Below, piece after piece: positions 31,271 to 40,610 of a DNA stretch of 64,000 bases. The DNA lies in contig OZ026598.1 in the NCBI GenBank assembly GCA_964020085.1, forward strand, positions 7,569,424 to 7,633,423. Direction: 5' to 3'. Under the pieces are notes generated by a model. The model had not been told where the DNA came from. It was given only the letters and a program-made list of their open reading frames with translations, and ran no database searches. Position numbers and translations under genes: made by a program. Each line of letters begins with the position of its first letter. The stretch's first letter is position 1. Origin of the DNA: Micromussa lordhowensis. Lineage: Eukaryota > Cnidaria > Anthozoa > Scleractinia > Lobophylliidae.

Positions 31271-31984
31271 TTACCTTTTTTTTTTTTTTTTTCCTCCCCT
31301 GCCCCATGTCCCAATAAAAGGTGGTGGAGCCATAGGCATTCCCATACGAGGACCTCCTCCTCCATCCGATTTCCCCATTCTAGGACCTCCTCTTCCTTTT
31401 ATACTTCCTCCTTTTAATGCATCAAGAATCATTGGAATACCAATACTAGCTATTAACGTTCCAATACCATTACCTACTTGTCGTTGTGTCAGTCGGAAAA
31501 GTAAGTCTTCTCCACCTTTATGAGCTCGGGCTAAATCTCCTATTTGTCCTTTAGTCAGTAGATCACCCAATTGAGCTAACATAAATAGTTTATTATTTGG
31601 TACTTGATACATTTGTCCGCCACTAATTTTCTTAACTATTTGACTAGCACCTTCAGAAGCTAACCCTGCTAGAGCAGACAATCCTAGTGTTTTACCGATA
31701 GTTGGTGCTACATTCTTTAATACTGGCAATATTGAGCTAAAGATACCAGACCCAGATTGACGCCTGATATTATACTTTGATATAGTAATTACCATTCCTC
31801 GATTAGCTGTTTTGGCCTTAGCGAGTCTCTTAACAGTATTCATTGGCACCATAAGAACATCGGAACCACTTAACGCATTTTTACTAAAGCGTAAACTTAT
31901 TTCTTCTCTGTGTCTGTAAGCCTTAGTTAGTTTTCGTTTTTGCCCTTCAGAAAGTTTGACAGAAATTTGATGTAGTTCAGTCAT
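31271..31984 (-). CDS. pX/pVI-like minor capsid or core protein
   Basis: 237 aa. The N-terminal ~70 residues (LSEGQKRKLTKAYRH and following) are conserved in cnidarian Polintons. A central amphipathic, Gly/Ala-rich segment (SGIFSSILPVLKNVAP, then SALAGLASEGASQIV) resembles adenoviral membrane-lytic or core peptides. The C-terminus is Gly/Pro/Met-rich and ends in poly-Lys encoded by an A17 tract (31276-31292). The protease frame overlaps the last 37 nt. Adjacency to the protease fits a substrate or cofactor relation, as with pVI in adenovirus; this is inference. Confidence 0.65.
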   Translation of the reverse strand: MTELHQISVKLSEGQKRKLTKAYRHREEISLRFSKNALSGSDVLMVPMNTVKRLAKAKTANRGMVITISKYNIRRQSGSGIFSSILPVLKNVAPTIGKTLGLSALAGLASEGASQIVKKISGGQMYQVPNNKLFMLAQLGDLLTKGQIGDLARAHKGGEDLLFRLTQRQVGNGIGTLIASIGIPMILDALKGGSIKGRGGPRMGKSDGGGGPRMGMPMAPPPFIGTWGRGGKKKKKR

Positions 31985-32050
31985 TATATATTATTTAGGG
32001 ACTTTTTTAAATTCCTAAATAATATTTATTCTATGACTTTGGAATAGTTC

Positions 32051-32773
32051 TTATAAATCAGATCCAATAGATAGAACATCTTCTTCTTCATCATCTAAGA
32101 TGAAGTTATCGAAAATATCTTCTACTTCTCGATATGATACTTGCATTAATTTTGGTTTTAGAGTAGCTCCAAAAGTTCCTGTTGTAATTGAAAACCAGGA
32201 AGCAATAAATTTCACTTTACTTTTTGGACCAATTTTTACTGAATCATATCCTAAATTTTCCCCATCCCATGTAAAAAATTTTGTAGCTATTCGATCATTT
32301 CTAAAAAATAGTGAAAACTCCATCTTTGATGGGTAATCTTGATATACTCTTTCTTCATCAACAATTTTATACGGTTTTTTACAGATTCTTTTCCAAGAAC
32401 CACCTTGACCGTGTTCATCATATCCCGCTACAGCTTCTCTATGTATTTTTTTATTGTTCTTTAAAGAATATAAATAATCAATAAAAAATTCGTCTAATTC
32501 TTTGGCTTTTTCTAGATATTCCCCATCACAATTAATTTGCATGCTAGTACCTTGGTAATTACCATCTTTATCATAGTTTTCTTTTAAACCGAACGGAGTA
32601 TATCCTTTATATTTAACAAATAATGTCCTTCCATTGTATAATATTCCAATCTGTGTTCCATTGTGCTTATTTGGCTTTGGTTTTCGAAAAGTTATCTTTG
32701 AAGTGTCAATATGGAGAAAATCGACTATTTCTTCTTTGTTCTGACTTTCGTTCTGACTCTCTTTAACTCTCAT
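32051..32773 (-). CDS. Putative ssDNA-binding-like protein (240 aa)
   Basis: The pattern ITFRKPKPNKH...IGILYNGRTLFVKYKGYTPFGL resembles the beta-rich N-terminus of NCLDV proteins annotated as ssDNA-binding (DUF5871-like), including the PFGL block. The C-terminus is strongly acidic (DDEEEDVLSIGSDL), as in many ssDNA-binding proteins. It starts after an AATATATAT box. The function is inferred from remembered similarity and tail composition only. Confidence 0.5.
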   Translation of the reverse strand: MRVKESQNESQNKEEIVDFLHIDTSKITFRKPKPNKHNGTQIGILYNGRTLFVKYKGYTPFGLKENYDKDGNYQGTSMQINCDGEYLEKAKELDEFFIDYLYSLKNNKKIHREAVAGYDEHGQGGSWKRICKKPYKIVDEERVYQDYPSKMEFSLFFRNDRIATKFFTWDGENLGYDSVKIGPKSKVKFIASWFSITTGTFGATLKPKLMQVSYREVEDIFDNFILDDEEEDVLSIGSDL

Positions 32774-32827
32774 ATATATTATATTAAAATATTTTTTCTA
32801 AATATATTTTTTTTTTTTATTTTTTTT

Positions 32828-34072
32828 TTAGACAATAACTAATTGATCTCCCACTTTATCAACAACAACATCTTCTTCATAGAGAACAATTGCATGCACT
32901 CGGAAATCAGCAGCTGCTGCTTGTGAGAGGCGAAATCTTACGTTAAGTTGCTTTGGATCTCTGCTTACCTGTTCTGTTTGATAAGTCAGGTCAAAATATA
33001 ACATTGGGTAAAGACTCGAAAAATTAGTGATATTGAGCTGAGTACCTGTATTATAATCATTCTTTTTCCATGAATAATTCATTAAATCATAATAGATTCT
33101 TGTTTTACTTTCTGTATCATATTCAAGTTCTGGATAGAAGACACCATTACCATATTCAAGACGACATGTGCTAAGATGACTATTATTATTGGCTGCGTTC
33201 AGTTTAAAAGTATCAAAAATATAAGGGTTTGCTGACATATCATTTGTCTTAAGTCTCTGGAAGTAGAGGAAAACATGCTGTACTTTATCAATACTAGCTG
33301 AGATTCTGAAATCACCACTGTTTCTGGTAGTATCTGAACTTTGGTACATTTCTTTGAGGTATTTCCATTTACTGGGTTTTTGGTATTCACTGATGAATTT
33401 AGTCATCAGAGCATCTTTTGGTTCTAGTCGGGGTACCCATAGATAAAAACGATCAATTACTAATCTCAATGTATCAACTGCCCCATATAATACTTCAGCG
33501 TCCGGTGTAAGTTCTATTTCAAATTGGAGATCCATTGGAGGTAACAATCGTCCTTCTAATTCTTCGAAAAAAGAATACCTATTTAATGGAATACTTGTAT
33601 TAACATGAGCTCTGTTAGCTGTTAATAAACGCCTACTTTCCAAACCAGTGTTTGTATCATCTGAAGTGGCATCTGTATCTAAATACCATAAGCTATTTTT
33701 GGCCGTACTACGCCCAAAATCATCTGAATATTCTAAAAGATTTTTTGCAAAAGTTACAAGATGAAGATTATCAGTGTCATAGACGATTTTTCCTGCACTC
33801 TTTATTACCATATGCTTAATTAATGAATGCGATCCATTAATAATTGTTGTTCTGGCGTCTGCATTGTCTCCACCATTTGCTCGAAGGTCTAATCTGAATC
33901 GCACTTCAAAAAAGGCGTTAAACCAATCAAGCATAATACCCCGATCAGTAACATGAAATTTGTATCCTTTCTTATTTTGCTCTTGAGTATTGGCAGGAGC
34001 TCTTATAGCATCTTGAAGACGAAATTGCACTAGTTCGTTTCTCTGTACGTACTCTGGTGATCTAAATGCCAT
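32828..34072 (-). CDS. Major capsid protein, double jelly roll
   Basis: 414 aa. Sequence pattern and position match Polinton hexon-type capsid proteins: N-terminal MAFRSPEYVQRNELVQF, LIKHMVIKSAGKIVYDTDNL in the first jelly roll, MDLQFEIELTPDAEVL between domains, and FDLTYQTEQVSRDPKQ with LNVRFRLSQAAA near the end. Forms the trimeric capsomers of the icosahedral shell. It lies in the usual cluster with penton, small basic protein, pX and protease. The start abuts ATATATA. The frame is intact. Confidence 0.88.
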   Translation of the reverse strand: MAFRSPEYVQRNELVQFRLQDAIRAPANTQEQNKKGYKFHVTDRGIMLDWFNAFFEVRFRLDLRANGGDNADARTTIINGSHSLIKHMVIKSAGKIVYDTDNLHLVTFAKNLLEYSDDFGRSTAKNSLWYLDTDATSDDTNTGLESRRLLTANRAHVNTSIPLNRYSFFEELEGRLLPPMDLQFEIELTPDAEVLYGAVDTLRLVIDRFYLWVPRLEPKDALMTKFISEYQKPSKWKYLKEMYQSSDTTRNSGDFRISASIDKVQHVFLYFQRLKTNDMSANPYIFDTFKLNAANNNSHLSTCRLEYGNGVFYPELEYDTESKTRIYYDLMNYSWKKNDYNTGTQLNITNFSSLYPMLYFDLTYQTEQVSRDPKQLNVRFRLSQAAAADFRVHAIVLYEEDVVVDKVGDQLVIV

Positions 34073-34102
34073 TATATATTTTTTATCAGATTTTTTTTTT
34101 TT

Positions 34103-34483
34103 TTAAGAGCGTGCTATTAGATTATTAATCAGTGTATAAACTTCCTCCTGCGTTTTTGGCTTTGCTCTACCTGGCTTTGACTTTGTTGACTTTGTTGACT
34201 TTGTCGCTTTTTTAGACCCTGAGGATAGCCTTTTTCGGATAAGCTCACCAGATCGCTCTATAACTTTATCAGCAGCCTTTTTACCAACTCGTTCTCCCGC
34301 ATGAGCGACACCAGCTTGTATTGCTTTTTTAGCAAATGGTTTTAAAACCTGTCCAGTTAAAGCACTAGCTACCTTTTTTAGTGGTTTCATAAGATTATCT
34401 ACTATAATTCCATTGCCACGGTGTTTGTAGACATATCGTCCCATTCTTGGGTGATAAATCTTTTTGAACTCTCTTGACTTCAT
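34103..34483 (-). CDS. Small basic virion/core protein (126 aa)
   Basis: Lys/Arg-rich with an amphipathic Ala/Gly region (QVLKPFAKKAIQAGVAHAGE) and a Ser/Thr/Lys repeat (KKATKSTKSTKSKPGRAK) like histone-tail or adenoviral core proteins. It is encoded between penton and major capsid genes. DNA condensation or a minor capsid role is inferred. The start MKSREFKK follows ATTATAT. Confidence 0.65.
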   Translation of the reverse strand: MKSREFKKIYHPRMGRYVYKHRGNGIIVDNLMKPLKKVASALTGQVLKPFAKKAIQAGVAHAGERVGKKAADKVIERSGELIRKRLSSGSKKATKSTKSTKSKPGRAKPKTQEEVYTLINNLIARS

Positions 34484-34489
34484 ATATAA

Positions 34490-35257
34490 TTAAAATGGAA
34501 CTTTTTTTAAGATTAATGAAAATGCAGTGTCAGCATGATTTAAATAGACTGGTCTTCTTAAGCCATCAGTTACATAGATTCGAACGCTTGAAACTCTTGT
34601 TTTATTGATAGGATTGTATATAACACGACGCGGTTCAAGGGTAAAATTGTAAGAAGGTCTGAGCGTTCCTGTACCAAAACTAAAAACAATATCTGATTCT
34701 ACCCCATCTACTAATGAATCAGAGACTAAATCACAGTGAATATTTAGGACATCTGTATCTTCTGATAGGTTAGGTACTTTGGGGCTAACGTTTCTCTCAT
34801 CTCTTAAGATCACCTTATCGAATCCTATTAGTTTACCAAAATTAGATTTACGCAGGTCAAGCTGATAGTTAGCGTCTAAAGTCACTAAGACTCTAAAAGT
34901 TGGTTCATCAAAAGTCACCGTGATTGGAAATTCTTCATCACCATCACCGCCGACTATTTTAGTCTTTTCCTTAATGTAATTATCAATATCAGTGTAATCC
35001 CAAACTCCTTTTGGAAAATCAATATCTGTAAATGTTTTCCCACCGTCTTTACTGTAAGCTATCTTTTGATTGTCGTAACCAGAATTTATATTTGTCCATG
35101 TAAAAGCCATTGAAATAATTTTATTAAAACCAATATACCAAATCCCATCACTGTGTTCATAGTCTAGCGTTCTAGAAAACCTTGTAGTAAAATCACCAGG
35201 TCGATTACCAGCTTCATCTTTAACTGCAAAACTGCTTAATGAGATTTCTCTCTCCAT
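34490..35257 (-). CDS. Penton-like minor capsid protein
   Basis: 255 aa, predominantly beta. The start MEREISLSSFAVKDEAGNRP, the middle GIWYIGFNKIISM and the end NHADTAFSLILKKVPF are typical of the single-jelly-roll penton proteins of Polintons/adintoviruses. It would form the pentameric vertices and anchor fibres. It is separated by 3 nt from the ORF345 stop, consistent with tight packing. Confidence 0.82.
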   Translation of the reverse strand: MEREISLSSFAVKDEAGNRPGDFTTRFSRTLDYEHSDGIWYIGFNKIISMAFTWTNINSGYDNQKIAYSKDGGKTFTDIDFPKGVWDYTDIDNYIKEKTKIVGGDGDEEFPITVTFDEPTFRVLVTLDANYQLDLRKSNFGKLIGFDKVILRDERNVSPKVPNLSEDTDVLNIHCDLVSDSLVDGVESDIVFSFGTGTLRPSYNFTLEPRRVIYNPINKTRVSSVRIYVTDGLRRPVYLNHADTAFSLILKKVPF

Positions 35258-35260
35258 ATA

Positions 35261-36298
35261 TCACACCCTGAAATATTTTTTCACTAACTTTTGATATTGC
35301 GACTTATTGATTGATTTTGTTCTTAATAGAGTGTCTAAGATAGTTTGACCCATATTTCTCATCTTGACACTTGTATTGCCTGCTTCCATTTCACCAATAA
35401 TTAGTGTTAATTTCTTTAGTAATTCTTGAGCATCATTATAGAAATAGACTCCTCTGCCTCTCCTGACGCCACTTCCCTTTGTACTTTTCTTTTTCTGTAC
35501 TTTTAGATAGTCTCTATATTCTTGAATAGGTTTTAGTCTACTATCAGCAAATTTATGAGCCATATCTTTTTCTCGCTCTAGCTTTTCTATTACATCTTTT
35601 GGCAATCCTTTTTTTATGGCTTGTTTTAGTCTATTAGTTGTATTTGTCTTAAATTTACTTGTAATACTGCTTATTTCAGAATTTGCTCTTTTTATGTTAC
35701 TCTCGAGATATTTACTACGTTTAACTGGTGTCATTTCTGGTTGGGATAATCTCATTTCAACATCATCATAGTTAGGAAGATTTGCACTATCTAAAATTCT
35801 ATTAATATCTCCTCTATCTAAATCTTCATCATCATCATCATCAGGTGGTGATTCAATTGCTAAAGGTCCTTCTTCCACAAAAGAATATTCTGGTGGTAAA
35901 GATTCATCTCCTCCTAGATTCCAAAAACTAGGATCCATTTCATATTTTGGTGGCGCGCCTTTAGGTATTATTTGTTTTTCTGCCTGGGGCGCTACGTAAT
36001 CTTGGAGATCTAATAATCCTTCTACATCCATATCTTCATATGGATCTACTTCTGGTGCATAATCAATCGCTTCTGGTTTACCCGCTGGGGCAGGACGTAT
36101 TCTCATTTGCGGTCTATTCTTAGGCTTTTGTGCCTTTAACCCATCTATGATTTCATCTAGTCTAAATGATTTTGTTATCCGCTGGTCAGAAGTCTTACTC
36201 TTTATCTTCTCTTCAGTGATCTCATCATAAAGCTGATTCTTCATCCTTCCAGTCTCAGTCCGTTTCTGAGCTAATCGTTTCCAATTTGAGAGACTCAT
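35261..36298 (-). CDS. ORF345, probable virion protein of unknown function
   Basis: 345 aa. The N-terminal half is Pro/Asp/Glu-rich and probably disordered. The middle is basic and helical (KYLESNIKRANSEISS...). The C-terminal 65 residues (GVYFYNDAQELLKKLTLIIG, then QTILDTLLRTKSINKSQYQK) form a compact conserved-looking domain. It is the first gene of the leftward arm, immediately before the penton gene, a position often used by minor capsid or scaffold proteins. I do not recognise a family. Confidence 0.6.
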   Translation of the reverse strand: MSLSNWKRLAQKRTETGRMKNQLYDEITEEKIKSKTSDQRITKSFRLDEIIDGLKAQKPKNRPQMRIRPAPAGKPEAIDYAPEVDPYEDMDVEGLLDLQDYVAPQAEKQIIPKGAPPKYEMDPSFWNLGGDESLPPEYSFVEEGPLAIESPPDDDDDEDLDRGDINRILDSANLPNYDDVEMRLSQPEMTPVKRSKYLESNIKRANSEISSITSKFKTNTTNRLKQAIKKGLPKDVIEKLEREKDMAHKFADSRLKPIQEYRDYLKVQKKKSTKGSGVRRGRGVYFYNDAQELLKKLTLIIGEMEAGNTSVKMRNMGQTILDTLLRTKSINKSQYQKLVKKYFRV

Positions 36299-36368
36299 AT
36301 AATATTTATATTTTTTATATTATGTGGCATAATATGAGTCATTTATTAAAAAAATATTAATTATATAG
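36299..36368. promoter_or_regulatory. Bidirectional AT-rich promoter region
   Basis: 70 bp, nearly all A/T, between the divergent starts of ORF345 and the packaging ATPase. ATAATATTTAT faces left and TTAATTATATAG faces right, each abutting an ATG. Confidence 0.55.
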
Positions 36369-37007
36369 ATGAAAATTCCTAATTATGATTCAGCTTCTAA
36401 TAATGACAGCAATTTCAAACGACTGCTACCTTATATGCCTTCAGACAATTTTCGAATGTTAATTTGTGGACCAAGCGGTTGTGGTAAAACTAACGTTCTC
36501 ATGCATATGCTTTGTAATCCTCTACTCTACTATGATAAGATTTACTTGTTTTCAAAAAATCTTGAGCAACCAAAGTACAGACAACTATTAGAAACATTTC
36601 AACCCATTTCAGAAGAGGTTGGTTATGATGTCATAGAAGAGAGTAATGGTGATGTCATTCCTCTGGAAAGCCTAGACCACGATAATCAAAAAATAGTTAT
36701 CTTTGATGACTTTGCTTGTGAACGAAACCAAAAACCTCTCATTGAATATTTTATTGGTGGCCGTCATAAAAATTGCAGTGTAATCTATTTAAGTCAATCT
36801 TATTATCTCACTCCCAAAGACATCAGGTTGAATTGCTCTCATTTTTGTATTTTTGACTCTCCAAGTAATGCAGAGACAGCAAGAATGTGTAAAGAAGTCA
36901 ATGTACCTAAGAAGCGATTCGAGAGTGCGACTAGTGAGCCTTATAGTTTTGCGTACATTGATAAGACAAAAAAGACAATCAGAAAAAATTTCAATGAAAA
37001 TATATAG
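36369..37007 (+). CDS. FtsK/HerA-type genome-packaging ATPase
   Basis: 212 aa. Walker A GPSGCGKT, Walker B KIVIFDDF, and a downstream sensor region IYLSQSYY match the A32-like packaging ATPases of Polintons and NCLDVs. It would pump DNA into the capsid. The start follows TATATAG. First gene of the rightward arm. Confidence 0.93.
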   Translation: MKIPNYDSASNNDSNFKRLLPYMPSDNFRMLICGPSGCGKTNVLMHMLCNPLLYYDKIYLFSKNLEQPKYRQLLETFQPISEEVGYDVIEESNGDVIPLESLDHDNQKIVIFDDFACERNQKPLIEYFIGGRHKNCSVIYLSQSYYLTPKDIRLNCSHFCIFDSPSNAETARMCKEVNVPKKRFESATSEPYSFAYIDKTKKTIRKNFNENI

Positions 37008-37008
37008 G

Positions 37009-37245
37009 ATGGATAGAATTAGTTTGCCGAGAAGATTAACACACGAAATATTTAATGTGTTTAATGAGATAAATTTTTTATTAGAGAATCTTACTAGTAA
37101 ACTAGAATGTTTAAAAGAAGTTGAAAAAAAATACAACGAATCTATTTCTGATGAAATATTATTATTAATTAAAAATCTCAAAATGTTAGATTCTGATTAC
37201 TTAAGAGATCGAGAAGAAGAAGAAGAAGAAGAAGAAGAAATTTAA
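37009..37245 (+). CDS. Coiled-coil protein with poly-Glu tail (78 aa)
   Basis: Start chosen at ATG 37009 just after TATATAGG, one base beyond the ATPase stop; an in-frame ATG at 36994 lies inside the ATPase gene. The helical heptad-like body (NEINFLLENLTSKLECLKEV) ends in a GAA-repeat-encoded poly-Glu run. No family is recognised. Confidence 0.55.
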   Translation: MDRISLPRRLTHEIFNVFNEINFLLENLTSKLECLKEVEKKYNESISDEILLLIKNLKMLDSDYLRDREEEEEEEEEI

Positions 37246-37260
37246 TTTAGTATATTATAT

Positions 37261-40200
37261 ATGGGTTTTAGCAATGGACAACTTGAATCAACATCAGCAA
37301 CAGGAAGAGGTGAAAAAGGTGATCCTGGTTTACCTGGAATTGGATTTAGTCTAACTGATGATGGTAATTTTGATATTGATAGTAAGCGATTAACTGAAGT
37401 AGCCCTTCCTATCGATAATAATGATGCAGCAACAAAAGAGTATGTAGATAATAACCTACCAGCTATTGATTTGTCACCTTATCTGAAAAGAGATGGAACA
37501 ACTTCAATGACTGGTCATTTAAATATGAATAATCATAAGATTAGTGATTTAGAAGATGCTACGGATGATAATGATGCTGTACCTCTAAAACAATTAAAGG
37601 AGATGACAACAGATCATAGGACAAATTATCATTTGCAACCTAGTTTTACTTTTTATAAAGATTTTGGTGATAAAGCAGAATGTACTAAAGGATCTATACC
37701 TATTCCTGGGCACACTGATCATTTTGAACTATTAGAAGCGCCTCGAGAAGGGGCGCAATCTGGTTATGCTTATTCTACTGTTCGACTAGTGAACAATTTA
37801 GAAATAGATCCTAATTATTCTATCGTTTTTGAAATATTTGGATATGATGGAACAAATATAGTTACAGATGGTGATTCAGATAGGCTATTATTTACAAATG
37901 TCACTGATAATGCAAACATAATTGATTTTAGTCATGATTGGTTTAGCAATTACGCAAAAGCTTACATAATATTTAATAGTTCTAAAAGAGATGTGAACAT
38001 CCGTTTACAATTTCGATATTATGGTTCCAGTAACTCTAATTTTAAATTTCTATTTTTTAGTAGATGTGTCAAAGGAATACAAAGGACTAGTTTTGATCAT
38101 AGATTATTTAATGTTAAAAGTACTGATTTTTCAGGAACAATATTAAATTTTGAACCGATCAATATGAATAATGAAAAGATAATCAATATTGGTAATCCTA
38201 CTGACTCTAAAGATGCAACAAGCAAAGAATATGTTGACGATGAAGACGCTAAACAGGATATTGCTATTAATGATTTATCTTCTAGAAAAGCAGATAGGTC
38301 AGAAGTATTACTCCTAAACGGAAGCCAAAACATGACTGGTAATCTTTCTATGAATGGAAATAGGATTTTTAGCTTACCTATTCCAACTGGGCCGCAGCAA
38401 CCTGTGACAAAGACTTATTTAGAAAGTCAAATTGCTTCCATACCACAGTCTGATTTAAGTCTTTATCTCAAAGTAGATGGTTCTCGTGCTATGACTGGAA
38501 ATCTCAAGATGAATGACAATAAAATAACAGATTTAGAGACTCAAGATGATGTCCCAATCATTGATTACCCTAATTATGTAAAAGATTCTAAAATGGCTGT
38601 TAATAAACTTTATGTCAATGAAAACTTTTTAAAATTAAAAGGTGATGACTATGACTTAAAAGGTAAACGGATAAGAAATACTGAACCATATGGTGTCAAT
38701 ACTTTTGATACAAATGATTTGGTCTCCAAGGCATTTGTCTTAGCAGAAATAAGTAAGCTACCTACAGATGTATTAAAATTGGATGGTTCACGTGCTATGA
38801 CAGGTACTCTCCAAATGGGTGATAATGCTATCACTGGAATTAGGAGTAGTTCAGCAGACGATGCAGCCCTAACTGTTGGAGGAGCTAAGTCTACATATCT
38901 GCCCCTTACTGGTGATCGAGGGATGCAAGGAAATCTCGATATGGGAGGAAATTCTATTAGAAATATTAAACCTTTTGTTGAAGATGACTCAAGTCAAGCA
39001 GCACAAAATGCTCAATCCAATGATGTTATTAACTTTGGGTATTTTCACGGACAGAGAGGTCAACTAAAAAGACAAATAAATGATGTCGCTGCAGCAGCTC
39101 TTAACAGGAAAAATCCTTATCCCATGGAAGGAGATCTCGATATGGCCAATCATAGCATTATCCGTTTGAAAGATCCAAATTCATCAGATAGCTTTCACGC
39201 TTCCAATGTTAACTATGTTAATAGGACAATTAGTGATAATAACGCTGTTATTAACTCTTTGATAGAAGATAAAGTGAGTGAAGCAGAAGCACTTAATATT
39301 AAAGCAAACCGACAAGAGAATGAATTCTCTTTTGTTATGGATGATGACCTATTTAAAGAAGATGATGATGATATTACTAAAGCTGGAAAAAAAGATAGAG
39401 ATTTTTATCAAATTAAACGAGAGACTTATCGATTTAAAATTAAGTATGATGATTCCATCCATTATTATAGTACTCGATTAACTATTGATTTAAAATCATT
39501 AGATTTAGGTGAGTATACATTAGCTTTTGAAATGTATTATGGTAATAAAGTGGATAAAGATGAAGTGGTTGTTAACGCTGTATCCGAAACTTTGAATGTA
39601 TCACGTAATAATACAAATACTTTTTCTGATCATAGTAGAACAATTATCAATTTTCATAAATATGGAAACATTGGGATTATTGATTTAGATATTGATTTAA
39701 CTTTAAAGTACTGGAGTGGTGAAACTTATGATTTTTTCACAAACATCTTTGTAGTTGTTTATGGTGTAAGTGGTCATCAGAATGACGTTGACCCACGAAT
39801 TTGGGATAGATTCTATACCATCAGAAACAAAGTTATTAATTATGAAGCACCTATAGATATGGGTAATCGTCAGATAAAAGGATTATCTGATGGGAATGAA
39901 AACGGTGATGCTGTTAATGTGAAACAACTGAATGAAACAGAAGATAATGTTGTAAAATATGTTGATGGTGAAATTGCAAAAGTAAATAGTGAAATTGCAA
40001 AAGAAAATCCTACTATTAATGAAAATAAAAATGTTATAGAATTAATAGTAAAATATATATTAAGTAATGATTCAAAGATTTCTTTAATAAAAGATTTGTA
40101 TTTTTCTGATAGTAATGAAGGTAGAACACCAAATACATATGCGTTTGTAACTACTGGTGATAACACAGGTGATTTTACTTTTTATTATGTCTTCCAGCAT

Positions 40201-40599
40201 AGTGCAATTACTAATAATGTAATGGCTGTACATTTTGATATTAAGAATACAAGAGGTGTATTTATTTTTGTTGATAAAAGCAAAGTAGTAATTTCACGTA
40301 ATCCTACAATAGATGAACCATCTTTAAGATCATTTAATATTCCAAATAATTCTTTAGGAAAGCAAGTCCTATTTTGGATTTGGGTAAAAGGCACAGTTAT
40401 GAATATAATTTTTAGTGGAATTAGTGCTCCAATTAATGTGGGTAATGCTTTTGTAGATACTACTATAAGAAGAGTAAATGTAGAAGATAATCCTTTCACT
40501 AAGGTGAGAGGATTAATAACTAAAAATATTTATGATAATACCAGTCAAGCTTATCAGTTAATAAAAGAATTTGAGAAGAGCGAAGGAACTATTATATAA
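37261..40599 (+). CDS. Long fibre protein with collagen-like and phage-fibre-like repeats
   Basis: 1112 aa, a probable trimeric attachment fibre. After MGFSNGQ comes a short collagen-like GEKGDPGLPGIG (17-28). At least eight modules follow of the form M-x-G-x-L-x-M-x-x-N-x-I-x-x-L with a linker DDAVxKxYV (near residues 42, 82, 300, 357, 411, 513, 554, 621 and 862), a repeat familiar from phage tail fibres. Two similar beta domains are inserted (~115-295 and ~690-860), and the C-terminal ~200 residues look like a globular head. It starts directly after TATATTATAT. The second fibre gene repeats its N-terminus. Receptor binding is inferred from architecture. Confidence 0.8.
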   Translation: MGFSNGQLESTSATGRGEKGDPGLPGIGFSLTDDGNFDIDSKRLTEVALPIDNNDAATKEYVDNNLPAIDLSPYLKRDGTTSMTGHLNMNNHKISDLEDATDDNDAVPLKQLKEMTTDHRTNYHLQPSFTFYKDFGDKAECTKGSIPIPGHTDHFELLEAPREGAQSGYAYSTVRLVNNLEIDPNYSIVFEIFGYDGTNIVTDGDSDRLLFTNVTDNANIIDFSHDWFSNYAKAYIIFNSSKRDVNIRLQFRYYGSSNSNFKFLFFSRCVKGIQRTSFDHRLFNVKSTDFSGTILNFEPINMNNEKIINIGNPTDSKDATSKEYVDDEDAKQDIAINDLSSRKADRSEVLLLNGSQNMTGNLSMNGNRIFSLPIPTGPQQPVTKTYLESQIASIPQSDLSLYLKVDGSRAMTGNLKMNDNKITDLETQDDVPIIDYPNYVKDSKMAVNKLYVNENFLKLKGDDYDLKGKRIRNTEPYGVNTFDTNDLVSKAFVLAEISKLPTDVLKLDGSRAMTGTLQMGDNAITGIRSSSADDAALTVGGAKSTYLPLTGDRGMQGNLDMGGNSIRNIKPFVEDDSSQAAQNAQSNDVINFGYFHGQRGQLKRQINDVAAAALNRKNPYPMEGDLDMANHSIIRLKDPNSSDSFHASNVNYVNRTISDNNAVINSLIEDKVSEAEALNIKANRQENEFSFVMDDDLFKEDDDDITKAGKKDRDFYQIKRETYRFKIKYDDSIHYYSTRLTIDLKSLDLGEYTLAFEMYYGNKVDKDEVVVNAVSETLNVSRNNTNTFSDHSRTIINFHKYGNIGIIDLDIDLTLKYWSGETYDFFTNIFVVVYGVSGHQNDVDPRIWDRFYTIRNKVINYEAPIDMGNRQIKGLSDGNENGDAVNVKQLNETEDNVVKYVDGEIAKVNSEIAKENPTINENKNVIELIVKYILSNDSKISLIKDLYFSDSNEGRTPNTYAFVTTGDNTGDFTFYYVFQHSAITNNVMAVHFDIKNTRGVFIFVDKSKVVISRNPTIDEPSLRSFNIPNNSLGKQVLFWIWVKGTVMNIIFSGISAPINVGNAFVDTTIRRVNVEDNPFTKVRGLITKNIYDNTSQAYQLIKEFEKSEGTII

Positions 40600-40610
40600 T
40601 ATAAATATAT

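Noticed and set aside
31254..31523. Plus-strand Pro/Phe-rich ORF
   Set aside because: Shadow of the pX-like gene on the minus strand, driven by the T17 tract and Gly/Pro codons.
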